Shown piece by piece: positions 13,048 through 25,259 of a stretch of 64,000 nt of DNA. Both the position numbers and the translations under genes were made by a program. Position 1 is the first letter of the stretch. Each line of letters begins with the position of its first letter. The DNA lies in NCBI GenBank assembly GCA_014925825.1, contig JACGCK010000136.1:56908-120907 (forward strand), read 5' to 3'. Source of the DNA: Pholiota molesta. Taxonomy: Eukaryota; Basidiomycota; Agaricomycetes; Agaricales; Strophariaceae. The notes below the pieces were generated by a model. It searched no databases and was not told the DNA's origin. It saw only the letters and a list, made by a program, of their open reading frames with translations.

Positions 13048-14718
13048 ATGGGAGTCGCGGCATCTCATATCAAGAACCATACCTTTGTTCTGCAGTCAGC
13101 GCCCAACCTGGGTGCTCTGGAAGTCACGACATTCCTCAGCTTCATCCTGTATGGCATCTCCTTATCCCAAGGCTATACATATTTTCACCATAGTGGGCGC
13201 GATAGATTATCGTTGAAAGGATTGGTGCGTGTCATCGTAATCATGCGATTTTAAGAATGAACGCTCATTAATATCAGGTGTCTCTGCTACTGTAAGGAGG
13301 ACTTCGATACGCATTCTTCAACCAGTACTGATTGATATTTGCTCAGGTTACTGGACACCTTTCATTCATTCACTACAGGGCATGCGATATATTTCGACAC
13401 TATCACAAAATGGGATAGCGCCGAGCCCAATTCGATTCCCCTATCGATTACCGTGCTGACCGAAAGTATCATAACATTTCTTGTTCAGGTATTGATTATT
13501 TTTCCTTCCGCTTCTCTAATGACTTACACAAACTCCTACTGCAGTGCTTTTTCGTCCATCGAATCTATAGACTATCCGGAAGGCTCCTCGTCTCAATCTT
13601 GTGCTTATCCCTCACAATCTTACGCTTGATATCTGCTATGCTGCTGTGCATAGAATCTATCCTGGACGTATTCCGTACTCCAAATGGGGTATTTGTCCAG
13701 ACATTTCAGTGGCTCATCGCCACCGGATTGGCTTTGGGAGCGGTCACTGATCTCCTGATCGCTGGTTTCATGATTTATTATCTTCGAAAGTTTCTCTCCC
13801 CGAACAACCTTCAATCGTACGTACCCCAAATATCGTTGATAGCACATAGCCCTGACGCCCTCTCTTTGATAGAACCACGGAAATCTTGAATCGACTTTTG
13901 CGAGGTTCATTGCGTGTGTATCATTTCGTCTTGTTCACAGATTCCCAACTCAAGTTGTACGCTTTGGGTCCACCAGAGACTGGATTGCTAACTAGGTAGC
14001 TATTGTTGGTACTCCGATCGAAGAAAACGGTATCTGAAGACACGAATTGTAGCATGACTTCCGCGAGCATCATCATCTGCGTAAGGATTACATTTTGGCT
14101 CCTTTTCAGATTTCGAGAGACTGCTTATTCATGATCAACGAGTAGTTCCACTTCATGTCCAACAGTACGTCTATCTCTCTCTATGCCTTATTTTTGAGCC
14201 TCATTGAGTATTTTCATAGTGATCTGGTATGGATTATACGTGATCTTGGCTAAATGTAAGCCAAAATCCGTGAATTTACAGCGGGTAATAATAATGGAAC
14301 GTATTGCAGTATACGCTCTTTCGCTTCTTGTCTCGTAAGAGTCACAATACAACCACGCTTCGAAATGGATGCTGAGGCTAGTCGCAGATTAAATGGCCGT
14401 AATCATACGAAGGAAGACATCGGCGTCATATCAAGTCTTCAGTTCGAAAACGTTGAACAAACCACAGTGGTACGTATTTCAATGTTCACAATTTTCTGGT
14501 CTGGTGAACCATATTATCCGTCGTCCGCAGGTGTCACCGTGACTACAGAATTCTCGCCCAGTTATTTCAGGCGAGGTTGATGGTCGTTTTGAAGAAAAGG
14601 TATGTTGTCGAAGCCTGTGCACCTGTTTGAATGGCGAGTCACTAGCACCAACTAATCATTGGGATCTCCGTTCACACAGCAAGAAGAATGGCGAATACAT
14701 ACGAATTGTACGCTGTAA
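13048..14718 (+). CDS. DUF6534-like multi-pass membrane protein, paralogue of the gene at 5665
   Basis: Function unknown; same family as 5665-7148. Thirteen exons: 13048-13224, 13278-13291 (14 nt), 13347-13488, 13545-13816, 13873-13913, 13977-13995, 14053-14080, 14146-14164, 14220-14255, 14310-14334, 14388-14469, 14549-14599 and 14680-14718. They sum to 945 nt, an exact multiple of three, for 314 residues. Family landmarks are YGISLSQGYTYF, HRIYRLSGRLL, TEILNRLLRGSL, TGLLTS and YVILAKLYALSLLVSLNGR, followed by a hydrophilic acidic tail that should lie on one side of the membrane. Seven successive small exons have the same lengths as in the paralogue, so the two arose by duplication with intron positions kept. 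Other readings of the last three exons are possible. Confidence 0.85.
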
Positions 14719-14866
14719 TATATACCATCTAACACAGAAACGCTCATTACACGAGAAAATGTATAAGATAAGGGGGTCCACGTATTAAATAGTACAATGC
14801 CGGCAATAGAAAAGAAGATCTAGCCAAGAAAGAAAGCGTATATAAAGAAAATAGATGATAGCCATA

Positions 14867-17800
14867 TCACGTCTCGACCATAAAATCATCCCGATCCCAT
14901 TCCATCTGTTGATTCAGTGCGCCTGTCAATAGTAGCTCTTGGGTATAGATTTTGATACCCAGGCTGCTTATGGAGCGCCAAATTGAAATATCTTCCTTGC
15001 ATGAAATGACGTGTCGTGTTTCAGGCGACGTATTGATGATACGGGCTGATGGTGTTTGTGTGGTTAGCTGTACAGTAGGGTTAGTAAAACCGACTCGAAA
15101 GAGGGATGCGTGATAACCTACTTGGCCCCCGCATGCATTGACGACACTCTTCAACAACTTGGTGTCGACAGGTACTCGTGGAGTGACATAAAAAGTATGT
15201 CCCTCAAGCATCTTTCCCTTATTATCCTTCGCACGGCGTAACGATTTGGAGAGGTCGATTCCGTACTTGGTCTCGCCGGCTTTGTCCTTCAGAATGAACT
15301 CTTTTTCGGCTACATGCAATCGAGTTTAATTCGAGTAATCTATAGGAACGTGAACAGACTTACGAAGGAGTCGTTTGGCGCTCGCGGAGGACAATGCCCA
15401 CTTCTCCGACAATATCCATGGCGACGACGCCAGCGCACAGAGGAATTTTTCCGTGCGCACCAGTTGACGGGCAAGGAGGTGTGTGCATTCACTTGGCCTT
15501 GTCGTCATTTTGACACCGAGCTTCGTGAGGGCCTGGCGGAAAAAGGAGAACGAAAGGTAAATATAGAAATGCAGTAAAGAGAGTGGAAAATACCTTGATA
15601 ATGTCGTCTCCCAATATTACTTGAGTCGTCATAACCATGATACCAGTCGTCGGTACATCTTCGTCCACGTCCATTGGTACCGCCTTCTCCTTTCCCTTCG
15701 ATTTTCCCTTGACTTCTTTCTTCGCCTGTACCGACTCATCTTCCCCACCGACTACGTCAGAGACTCTTCTCTTTTTCTTCCTTGCTACTTCCTCGTCCTC
15801 ATCTTCTTCTGGAGTTCCACGTTTCCTAGTCGCACCTCTGCTCGTGTTGTGCCCGTCATCATCATCCGCGCCGTCCACAACAAACGCATCAACCCCACCG
15901 CGTCCCGATGATCGTCTGTTCTTGACAGATTTCCGCATCTGCGCCTCGAATGTGATTAGATCCGGCATGATGGTGTCGTGCAGCCGCTGAGTTGCTTTGG
16001 CGGCAGCATTGCGCCGAGGATGAGAGGAAGGCTCCGGAGCAGGTTCGTCGACGTCCATCGCTGTCGCCTCCGAATTATTCCCCTTTGCAGAGGCTTTTCC
16101 TGCGGGCTTTGTTGAGGTTGGTCCTCGAGCCTTTGCGGCGGTTGACGGCCCACCAACGGAAATTTGTCCTGCCACCGCACGAATACTCTCTGTTCTTGCG
16201 ACAGCCCGCGTCCGTGGGCTCACGAGCACGCTCACTTCTTCTTCCTCTTCCGTCTCTTGAGTTTTCTCCTCCGCGTCATCATCATCTTCCTCGTCTGGCG
16301 AGATTTGCTTGGCTTTCGACCGTGACTTGGGCGGAGCTTTCGCGGCCGGTTTGGGTGGAGGTTTCGTCGACTTCGGCTTCGCCGCCGTTAGAGCTGAAGG
16401 TTTTCCTTTACCCTTGCTGACTGATACCACCACAGCGTCTTCGTCCTCGACACTGTCGTCATCTTCTTTCCCCTTCTTTGTCGGCCTCTTAGTTTCCTTC
16501 TGTTTCGCTGTCTTGGTCGCTGAGAGATTTAACGAGGGCATCAGGACTGACAGCACGCGTTTCGGCGTGCTCACGCTCGTCGCATTTCCTTTTGGCGTCG
16601 TCGCTGCTGGTCCTGGCTTCCCTTTTGGCCTAGAGGTCACGACGTCTTCGACTTCTTCCTCTTCTTCCTCCGTCTCGGAATCGGCGCGTTTCTTCTTCGA
16701 CTTCGTCGCCGCCTTGCCGGCAGCACTCGACGTGGAGGCTTTCGCCTTCGACGCAGGCTTAGACCGAATCACCGAGATCGACGAGTTTTCCTTCTGCTTC
16801 CCCTTCGTGGCAGCCGCGCGTCGGGCCTCAGCCTTCGACTGCAGGTGTGGAGCCGCAGGTAGACTCTCGTCATCTTCGTCGTCGTCCTCTGCGTTCTCGG
16901 GGACGGCCTCTTCCGATTCGTCTTCGGAGACAGGGGATGGGGATGTGGAATATACTCGGAGTGGCTTGGTGCGCGCTGTGATGGGCGGCTTCTGGGATTT
17001 GGCTTTGGTTTTGGCGGGTGCTACAGAAGGAACGGGCGCAGGCTTGGATTTCGGTGCAGATTTTGCCTTGTTGGAACGTGAGGGCTTCTTCACTTCTTCC
17101 TCTTCCTCCTCTTCCTCCTCTTCCTCCTCCTCCTCCTCCTCCTCCTCCTCCTCTTCCTCTTCCTCGTCTTCCGACGATTCGACTTTCTTTCCCTTTCCCT
17201 TCCCTTTCGCCTTCACAGGCGGAGCAGCCTTCTTCCCCTTCGCAGACACAGGCGCTGCTTTCTTTCCCTTCCCTTTCACCACGACCACATCTTCCTCGCT
17301 CTCGTCCTCTTTCTCTTCCTCCATCTCTTCCTCCTCCTCGCTCTCCACCAAGATCTTCTCCTTCTCCACCGCCTTTTTCTTCTTCACCCTCGTCCGCGCG
17401 TCGACCTTAGGGCGACCAAGGAGCCCACCAGCACGGCTGGCGCTGGCGGTGCCTGCAGCGCTGGCGTTGGCTTTGGCGCTGCCGGCGACGGGCATGGAAA
17501 CAGGAGCGGGGTCAATGGGCGTCGAGGGGCCTGCAGCGGGCTTGGATTTGGATTTTGGGGCAGGTTTAGGGGGCGCGACGCGCGCAGGCGCGATATCTTC
17601 TGCGTCGGACTTGTCTTCCTCCTCCTCCTCCTCCTCCTCCTCCTCCTCGTCAGGAACGACGGTGGCTTTGGCCTTTGCGGATTTGTCGGCGCGTTTCTTG
17701 GCGGAGGCGGGCGTTGTGGCTGGGGCTGCTTTCTCTGCGACTTTCGGCTTTGCCTTCGCCTTTGGTTTCGGCTTGGGCTCGACCACCTCCACCTCGTCGT

Positions 17801-20800
17801 CGTCCTCATCGACATCCATCGCGACGTCCTCCTCTCCTCCCTTCTCCTCCTCCTCCTCCTCCTCCTCGTCTTCTTCTTCGTCTTCGGGGCTAGACATGAG
17901 CACCCTCCTCTTTCCCGCCGACTTCGCCGGGGCAGGCTTCTCCTTCTCCTTCGCCTTCCCTTTGCCCTTCATCTTGTCCTTCGCCTTGATGGGAGACTTG
18001 GAGGCGACGACGATGCGCGATGGGAAGTCCTCCGTGTCGTCCCCGAATAGGTCTGCAGCGACGCGCTCGCGCCGCCCGCCGGCGTCCTCCTCCTCGTCCT
18101 CTGGATCGTCTTCAACGGAGGTCACCTCCGACACCGCGCGCTCTGCGGCCTTCGTCGTCGTCTTCGCCGGCGCCGCCTTCTTCGCTGGGGCTGGGTTCTT
18201 CGCTGGGGCTGGGTTCTTCGCAGGCGAGGCGCCCGCCTGCGCGTGCGCCTTCGATTTGGGCTTCGGCTTCGGTCTGGCTGCATCCGCCGCCTGCGCCTTC
18301 CGCTCCGCGCGCTCGTCCTCCGACGAGTCCTCGAGCTCGATAACGGCGTCCGCAGCAGCCGCGGCCGCAGCCTCCTTTGCTTTCTCCTTCTCCTTCCCCT
18401 TCGGCTTGGGCTTGGGCTTCGCCTTCTCCTTTGGCGTGTCCTCCTCCTCGCCTCGGTCGTCGTCATCGTCGCCCGCGCCGACGTCCGCCGGGAAATCCCA
18501 GTCCGCCGCCAGCGGATCCACGTCCGCGGGCACGACGTCGACGTCCACATCCATCGCCTCCCCCTCCTCCTCTGCGCCGCCGCTCAGAAGCGCCTGCACC
18601 TGCCTTGCGCTCGCGTCGGGCGGCGGCGGGCTGCCCTCGCCCTCACCCTCCGCCTCGCCCGCAGCGGATGGTGGTAGTGGCTGCGGCGGGGGGATGGCGC
18701 GGGCGCGGAGGTCGTCCTCGGCGTCGAGCGCGTCCTGCGCGTCCATCGCGCCCGCGATCTCCTCCGCCTCCATCTCGATGCGGCCGACGACGCGGCGCGC
18801 CTCCTCCTCGCTCTCCTTCTCCTTGCCGTCCTTATCCACGCCGTCCTTATCCTTCTCCTTGCCGACCTTCTCCTCAGCGGTCGTCGCACCTCCAGCCGCA
18901 GTAGCCGTCGCAGTAGCACTAGGACCCCCGCCAACCACCTCACTCGCGCCGCCGACCCACACCCCCCGCGCGCCGAGGAGCGCGGCGAAGTCGACGCCCG
19001 GCGGGAACACGATGTAGCGCGCGAGCGCGGGCGTGAGGTTGCGCCACTGCACGAAGCAGTCCTCGAGCCAGGTGTGGTTCACGACGGGGATGGACCACGC
19101 GGCCGCCTTGGTCGCTTTGGTGCCGCCGATGCTGTGCGCGGAGATGGAGCGTCAGTTTATTGTCTCGGAGGAAGAGGAACATGGAAAAAAAGACTGAGAA
19201 ATTCGAAAAAGGCGATAGAATGCGTGAAGGAAAAAGAGGAAACCACGTACTGCGCCGCAATCAACACCGTATTCTGCATGCTCATGCTCGCCGTGAACGT
19301 CGCGCCCATCACCGCGATCAGCTTCTTCAGGTACTCGCGCGCCTCGCCCGTGTAGTTCGTCACCGTGATCACCTGCGCATATCCATTCTCAGTCAGTCTC
19401 CGTATCTGAATACCGCCACGATGGATACCGCCACCACGATCGAGTGGAAAGAGGAATACTCACATGCTTGTCAAAGCCCTCGATGGGGCGGTGCGGCACG
19501 GGGTAGTGCAGCAGCTGGTCGAGCGGGCGCGCGAGGATGCCCGTCGACTGCGCGTGGAACAGCCACGCGAGCGTGCCGATCGTCTTGTGCGTGCGGACGG
19601 CCTGCGCGAGCTAAATCAACGACAATTCCAATTCCACCGGAAAGAAAAGACAAGACAAGACACGCCACGCACCTGGACATACGCCCGCCCATAGCGCCAC
19701 CGCGTCACGAGCACGTCGCACGCATCCACCGCCGCCGCCTCCGCGCGCCGGCGCTCCCTCTCCTTCGCACTCAGCCGCACCCGCGTCACCCTCCTCCCCG
19801 CGCCGCCCGCGTCCCCCTCCGCCTTAACACCCCCCTCCAGCACCTCCAGCACCTCCTCATCCTCCTCCTCCTCCTCGTCGCCCGCAAACCTTACCACGAC
19901 CCCGCCCGCGCGCTCCACGCCCGTCTGCACCGCCGCCCGGCGGCCGCGGTACAGCTGCAGCGTGCGGCTCAGCAGCACGCGGCGCCCGGCCCACACCTGC
20001 GGCGCGCGCGCGGGCGTGCCCGCGCGCGCGCGGATGTGGCTGGCGACGAGCGAGATGTCCGCGGCGCTCGGCGGCGAGGAGGCGCCCATCGCGGGCGTGA
20101 ACAGCGCGGCGGTCGCGTACATGTTGCGCTTCGCGTCCTCTTGCTCCGCCGCGCGCTTCCTCTCCATCTCCACATCCACATCCGCGTTAACGTCGGCGGC
20201 GTCCGGAGTGGGGTCTGAGGGTGGTGGGGGGAGGCCGTCGGCGCCCGAGAGCAGACGGGGGGCGGGCCACTCGTACTCCTGGGTGCTGAGGCGGCCGTTG
20301 CCCAGGCGCACGGCGTCGTCGAACCAGTGCGGGAGCAGCACCTTGATCCGCGTCGCCCCCTGGTAGTGCAGCGCCGTCGAATATTTGGACGTGCCGGGCG
20401 CGATGGCGAAGAGGTGCGTGACGTCCCTGGTGAGGCCGGTGCGCCACTGCCCGCCGAGCCCGGTGATGCCCGCGGAGATCACCTCGAGGTCCGTGGTGGG
20501 CAGGCCCGTGCCGCACGCGACGACGCCGGAGAAGATGTGCGAGGGGTTCGTCGAGAAGTGCTGCGGACTGCGTGCGATATGAGTCGGTACGTGTACTGAT
20601 GAACGGGGAGCGAGACGTACCTTTGGAGTTTGCCCGTCAGGAGCCCGCGGTCGACCCACTTGTCCGTGACGACCTCCACGAGCCGCGGCCGCGGCTCCAG
20701 CGCACTCTGCGCCCCCTCCCCCGCCCCGCCAGCCACAGCAGCCGCCTTCTCTCTTGCCTCCCGCTCCCGCGTCTCTACGACTTCCCACCCCTCCCACACG

Positions 20801-21000
20801 GCGCTGTCCGCGACGACGAGGTTCAGCTTCTCGTCGTGTACCCCGTCCGCGCGCTTTCCGCCGTATGTGCTGAGCGCCGCGTCGAGCTCTTCCGCGCGCG
20901 CCGGCGGGAAGGACGACGCGATGTGGTACGTGAATCCTGCGAAGAATGTGTCTGGGATTGGCTCGGGATCGGACGAGGGTCCAACTCCAGGGTCCTCCAT
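14867..21000 (-). CDS. Rtt107/Brc1-type multi-BRCT DNA-damage scaffold protein
   Basis: Probable replication-stress and DNA-repair scaffold in the nucleus. Family knowledge: Brc1 (fission yeast) and Rtt107 (budding yeast) bind phosphorylated histone H2A through the C-terminal BRCT pair and recruit partners through the N-terminal BRCTs. Exons on the - strand are 21000-20621, 20567-19673, 19610-19464, 19372-19251, 19131-15594, 15532-15364, 15309-15122 and 15067-14867. They sum to 5640 nt, in frame, for 1879 residues. BRCT-like repeats lie at about 8-125, 135-235 (GLGGQWRTGLTRDVTHLFA), 300-440 and 475-560 (ITVTNYTGEAREYL, then VVNHTWLEDCF), with a final pair at about 1680-1770 and 1785-1870. Residues of about 590-1680 are a low-complexity Lys/Glu/Ser/Ala linker, including 24 consecutive Glu codons. 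This is much longer than the yeast proteins. The linker could be partly mis-sized if its repeats were assembled wrongly. Confidence 0.82.
17094..17165 (-). repeat. Trinucleotide tract encoding 24 consecutive Glu
   Basis: An unbroken run of CTC/TTC triplets on the + strand gives GAG/GAA codons on the gene strand inside the Rtt107/Brc1-like linker. Shorter tracts lie around 17617-17650 and 17836-17880. The mixture of GAG and GAA should slow slippage compared with a pure repeat, but length variation is likely. Confidence 0.9.
18160..18240 (-). repeat. PAPAKN/PAPAKK short protein repeat in the BRCT-protein linker
   Basis: The coding strand repeats an Ala-Pro-Lys unit (PAKNPAPAKNPAPAKKAAPAK-type, last unit degenerate). 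The 18-nt DNA unit containing CTGGGGCTGGGTTCTTCG is seen twice in a row on the + strand at about 18185-18222. Confidence 0.7.
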
Positions 21001-21124
21001 GGGTCGAACTAATGCTAGACTGCAGTGCTCGTTTTGAGGTTATGTGGGTTTGACGAGGATCCCGAGGCAAGAGTGTGTCGTTAAATCGTGAAATGGTGGG
21101 GTGAGAGAATGGACGGCACCGCAT

Positions 21125-21190
21125 CCAAGAGGAAAACGCGCCGTCACGTCACGCTGTCATCACGGTCGCGTGACGTTAATCAACACAATG
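21125..21190. promoter_or_regulatory. CRE/ATF-like sites upstream of the BRCT-protein gene
   Basis: Clustered GTCACG/CGTGAC and GTGACGTTA words lie 125-190 bases upstream of the predicted start at 21000. TGACGT is the core recognised by fungal ATF/CREB-type bZIP factors. Stress regulation of this repair gene through such a factor is an inference only. Confidence 0.3.
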
Positions 21191-23407
21191 ACTCGTGTTG
21201 CCCCTATTGACGCACTTCGCACACGTCGCGTATTGTGATTTGGCTTCCTCATCTATCTGAGTGAATAGCCTACTCACATTCTGGAATTGCATAGAATGAA
21301 CTTTCGCGAACTTACAATCAACAGCCAGATAAATCGACCTGTTACCCTGCTCGGACTTCTCTTGGACCGAATGTTGCCATCAGTCACCTGACTCCAATCA
21401 AACTTGGGTTGTCAAATTTCAGCAAGGCGACTCCGAAGTTTGTTCTCGTTCTTGCCTCTCATCCGCGAAACACGAAAAGCGTCGTATCCCTCCCACCTAA
21501 ACGCGAATGTCCACCTCCAATGAATGGTCCCTAGTAGTAGAAGCGAATAACCTGAACCGCGTCACCGCGCCGGGTTAGCAAGATTCCTGCGACTATCTTT
21601 TCAACATGCCTTGCAGATGAATCTGCTCAAGGGTGTCGACTAGTGGGTACGTTTATTCACTGCTTTAAGGAACCAAGGAGAACATCGAATTGATCCAAAC
21701 TCCTCCGTAGTCCAGCTCTCGAATCGCCGGTTCCGTCCCGCTGTAATGGAAGGGATGGTCGCAGCCTAAGTCCCTAAGTACCAGCACTACGATCCCTCCA
21801 TCGGATTCGTGGTGTCGGATCGCACGTCCTTCACGCAGCAGAAAACTCTCTTCCCTACTTATACACCACGGTACGTCCACGCAGCCTCCCGTCCGACCCT
21901 TCCTTTTCCTTTTCTTGTCCATATCATCGCCCATCCGCATCCCCCCACCACCTGGAATTCCCTTTCTCCCACGCGCGTTGTCGCAGCGAATGATTACAGC
22001 ATATTCACACTGTCCGATATGGCACACCGGCATCTGAAAAGATCCGTGTGTCTCCTGAGGTCATCTCCTACAACGGTAGCTGACGCTCCATCGCTCCATC
22101 CATACCATTGCCTCCCTCCAAACCTCGTCGTTTTCGCGATCTAACATATGTCCATTCCAGGTGTAGATGACCTTCCCACCTGGTCCTTGCACGAGGATGG
22201 TATCTCGCGGATATACGTGGTCAGTCCTTTCTTCCTTCCCCTGCATCTGCATCTTTTTTCGTGTACGGTTCGTGGATTCGAAGCATCCGAGCGATCATGA
22301 TGACACTATTTTTTTACTGTACCACGAGTGCTTACCATCTCCAGATGTGTAGGCACTGTGAGTTGATCTTACTACAACGGTATCTGACACGTCGCACCTT
22401 ACGATTTAGCCTTTCTATTCTCTGTTGCCATTTCGACCATTTACTGATGCGCTTTCTTCAGCGAATGAAAATGTCAACGACGGGGGAGCCAAAAACCTAT
22501 GTGGACGCAGCTTTGTGGACGATAGACTACGTTGCGCCTCTGTATGCATTCGTGTACGTTCCGATAAATAAACATATTAAACGCCCTGATATATTGGTCT
22601 CCCTATCTTGAGCCCCCCGAAAGCATGCACTATTTATTTTTCTATTCCTAACCGTCTTCACCTGCTAATCAACAATCAAACGCTTCAATAAATTGAAGCT
22701 CGGTATCGCGGAGCCTCGGGCTATGAAGGCATGGCATATTACCAACCTCAGCAACTCAGGGCGAACGGTGGACACTTTCACCACCACGAACACATGGCCG
22801 ATCACTGACGACGCACGGCCGTGCCATATAAAAAAACTAAGACCGTTGAAAGGACGTCTCTGACCACGGATGTCGACGAAACGTTTTCAACCTATCATTC
22901 GGGAGTCACTGACTCCCATTCATTGGTCAGCCCCGACCGTCTATGGCTTCTTCAGCGGCTGTGGACCGTTACACTCTTCCGAAGCTCCTGGGAAGAAAGG
23001 GAAGAGCGGCGTCGTTGGTTGAAGACACCTTGGATTCCGCTTTGTCCACAACTCTCTCGTCACTCCACTACTGTGTCTTCTTATCATGAATCCTCTTCTA
23101 CCCCGGCCCTGTTCCCTCTGTCTCCAAAGCGATCTCATTACTATGCCCCATCAGCTGAACCCCCTCGACGCTCAATGCTTGCTTACATTGTCTTCATAGA
23201 TCCTCAACTGCATTCTCAGCTGCTCAGGCGTGGAGATCTTCTGCACCTGCTCTGACATCGAAGCCATATAAGCGAAACGGCACAGGAGTAGCCTCATCAA
23301 GTCCACAATGATCGTCGAACATCATGATGCGTCGTGTGGACCACAGTCTATTGCAGGCCATCAGCGCTCGGCTATGCGTGGTGGGCGCTCAGAATGGAAT
23401 ACTGAAA

Positions 23408-23456
23408 GGTTGTGTGTGTTCTGTGTGTGTGCATCGGGTGTGTGTGTAATTCACAC
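23408..23456. repeat. TG-rich simple repeat
   Basis: Three clusters of alternating TG/GT within about 50 bases, interrupted by CTG and CATCGGG. Confidence 0.7.
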
Positions 23457-23896
23457 TGGCGTACATATGGGTCTGCGTAGGTGTATTTTGAGGACGATTC
23501 TCAGACGGTAGCTTTGCGAAAGGGACATCGGTTTCACCGTTCGTTAGTTGTGGTCACCTCAGTAGCATCAACGTAATAAATTACTTCCTGGATAGCAAGC
23601 ATCCACCATATGCAGCGCCCATTTAAAGGACTGTCTGAATCCATCACAGAAGAAGAAACTACAGCTCTTCGGTATTTATACTGGGACCCTCTGTGGTATA
23701 CGTCTTGAGCGACGTCTCCGTGTAACCCATAGCTGCGGCCTGAGATTTCTAAGACGAGAGATCCAACTTGAAATGATGGGCAGTTTGTGGGCAGCTTCGC
23801 TGATCGATAAATTACGAATCCACTTGAGTAACTTAAAAGACCTTCCCATAGCTGTTGTACACATCCTTGCTATCAATCGTAGTCCAACATATTTCC

Positions 23897-24952
23897 ATGG
23901 CTCAAGTTGTAATACGACGCATTCAGAATCTCACTGGTGAGTGCTTGAGCTAATAGTTTTTTTTTCGACTCTGCCGTTTGACTCACAGTCCGCACCACAA
24001 TCACAATAGCCAAGGAGACGGACAACATTGTCGATTTATGGGTCCGGGCATATGTTGACGGTAAGTCAACATTACAATAAAATAGAAAACCATATTTATA
24101 GCAAAGATAGAACCCGCGATATCTGCGATGACAGGAGGAAATCGCAACTTGGAAGACTTACTATTTCGCTCCATTGTGCGCGCTGGAGGTCTTGCAGGGC
24201 ATTTGTATGTAGTAGAAAACGTTGCTGGTCAAATCCTTTCTGTGGCGATGTGGTACGCACCTGGAAGTATTATGTTTGGCACGTAAGTCGGGCTTTTATT
24301 CGCAATCATACGAGTAGAGCTGATTTCAATCTGTGGGTCAGGGAAGAGGAGCGCAATGCCGGCCTCAATGAGTTTATGACCAAATTGGATAAGCAAACGC
24401 TCGATTGGTGGACTAATACTGTCTGTAACCTATGTGGCTATTTCCAAAACGTTTGTGCTGACTGGCTCATTCTCTATAGTATCCAAAACACATGGACGAG
24501 TTTGGAAAAACTTGGCTAACCACGGTACGCGGTTTTTGATTTTAATGTGTAATTAGCTCAAGGATCTCTAATCGTGCAATTTTTGATAGCCATACGAAGA
24601 TTGTTGGTGGTTAAATATGCTCGGGACAGATCCTATCCATCAAAGGAAGGGATATGCGACCCGTCTCCTCAATGCTGCTGTTGAGAATGTTCGTAGCATT
24701 TATTTCGCGCTGTGCAAAACCTCTGATGTTGAATCTACTTTGACAACAGATTGATTCACCCAATTTACTTGCTTTCTGCTCCACAAATAAAGAAAATGTA
24801 CGTCTTTGACCCTATTTTGTGATAAATCTCGCATTGAAACCCCATACTAGGCCGAATACTACACAAAAGCGGGATTTCCTGTACGCGCATTCACTGAATT
24901 GCCAACACCAGAGAGTAGCTTTCCCGTATTCGGTCATTCTCGTAGAATCTAA
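23897..24952 (+). CDS. GNAT-family N-acetyltransferase
   Basis: Predicted to transfer an acetyl group from acetyl-CoA to an amine; the substrate cannot be told from sequence. Exons 23897-23936, 23989-24060, 24135-24282, 24342-24420, 24480-24524, 24590-24688, 24750-24797 and 24851-24952 splice cleanly to 630 nt (209 residues plus stop). The acetyl-CoA-binding motif A is visible as LGTDPIHQRKGYATRLL, containing the Q/R-x-x-G-x-G/A signature, here QRKGYA. It is followed by LLAFCSTNKENAEYYTKAGF, the usual motif B region where a Tyr often acts as general acid. The early strand VENVAGQILSVAMWYAPG fits the beta-2/beta-3 hairpin. The protein is about the normal size of a single fungal GNAT domain with no targeting signal seen. 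The GTCTGT donor of intron 4 and the GTTCGT donor of intron 6 are non-consensus but preserve the frame. Confidence 0.82.
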
Positions 24953-25259
24953 CGACTATTATGATCTGTACTTAGTAGTCGTACAGTAACGGTTCCCACC
25001 AATGAGGGTTCCAAGTTCTAGTGCAGGGGCTGTTACATTTTATTGCATGTGATAATGATAATATTATCTCGGATAACAGTATGGATTTATATCTGAGCCA
25101 TGTTAAAAATTTATACGCTCTATGGTATTCTATGTGAGAAAATGCGTTCTACGCGTAGTGACAGAAAATGAAGGCAGATGAAGGGGGCAAGATCTTGAGG
25201 AAGGATCTAATAATAGATGCGCGTCAGGTCACGTGCCAAACTGACGCGCGCCAAAGGGA
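24953..25259. other. Intergenic up to the tandem array, with a hairpin at 25219-25249
   Basis: AT-rich 3' flank of the GNAT gene. Just before the array begins there is a perfect 9-bp inverted repeat, GCGCGTCAG at 25219-25227 and CTGACGCGC at 25241-25249, with a 13-nt loop. It ends 10 bases before the first array base. It is absent from the internal unit junctions, so it belongs to the flank and not to the unit. Confidence 0.6.

Larger units (their letters stand above)
21001..23896. other. Intergenic, no supported gene
   Basis: This is the promoter region of the divergently placed BRCT-protein gene followed by sequence without convincing coding structure. Small frames on both strands (about 21665-22144 and 22821-23255) carry no motif. 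Part of 22060-22570 looks like a diverged relative of 11760-12320. A TG-rich simple repeat lies around 23410-23455. Confidence 0.4.

Noticed and set aside
16309..19017. 902-codon open frame on the + strand, antisense to the BRCT-protein linker
   Set aside because: It is the mirror of Glu/Lys/Ala/Ser-rich codons, giving Ser/Phe/Ala-rich low complexity without any domain. The - strand frame joins BRCT exons on both sides through good splice sites.
24028..24519. 163-codon + strand frame
   Set aside because: It runs through three introns and out of frame with the GNAT exons, whose spliced product has clear acetyltransferase motifs.
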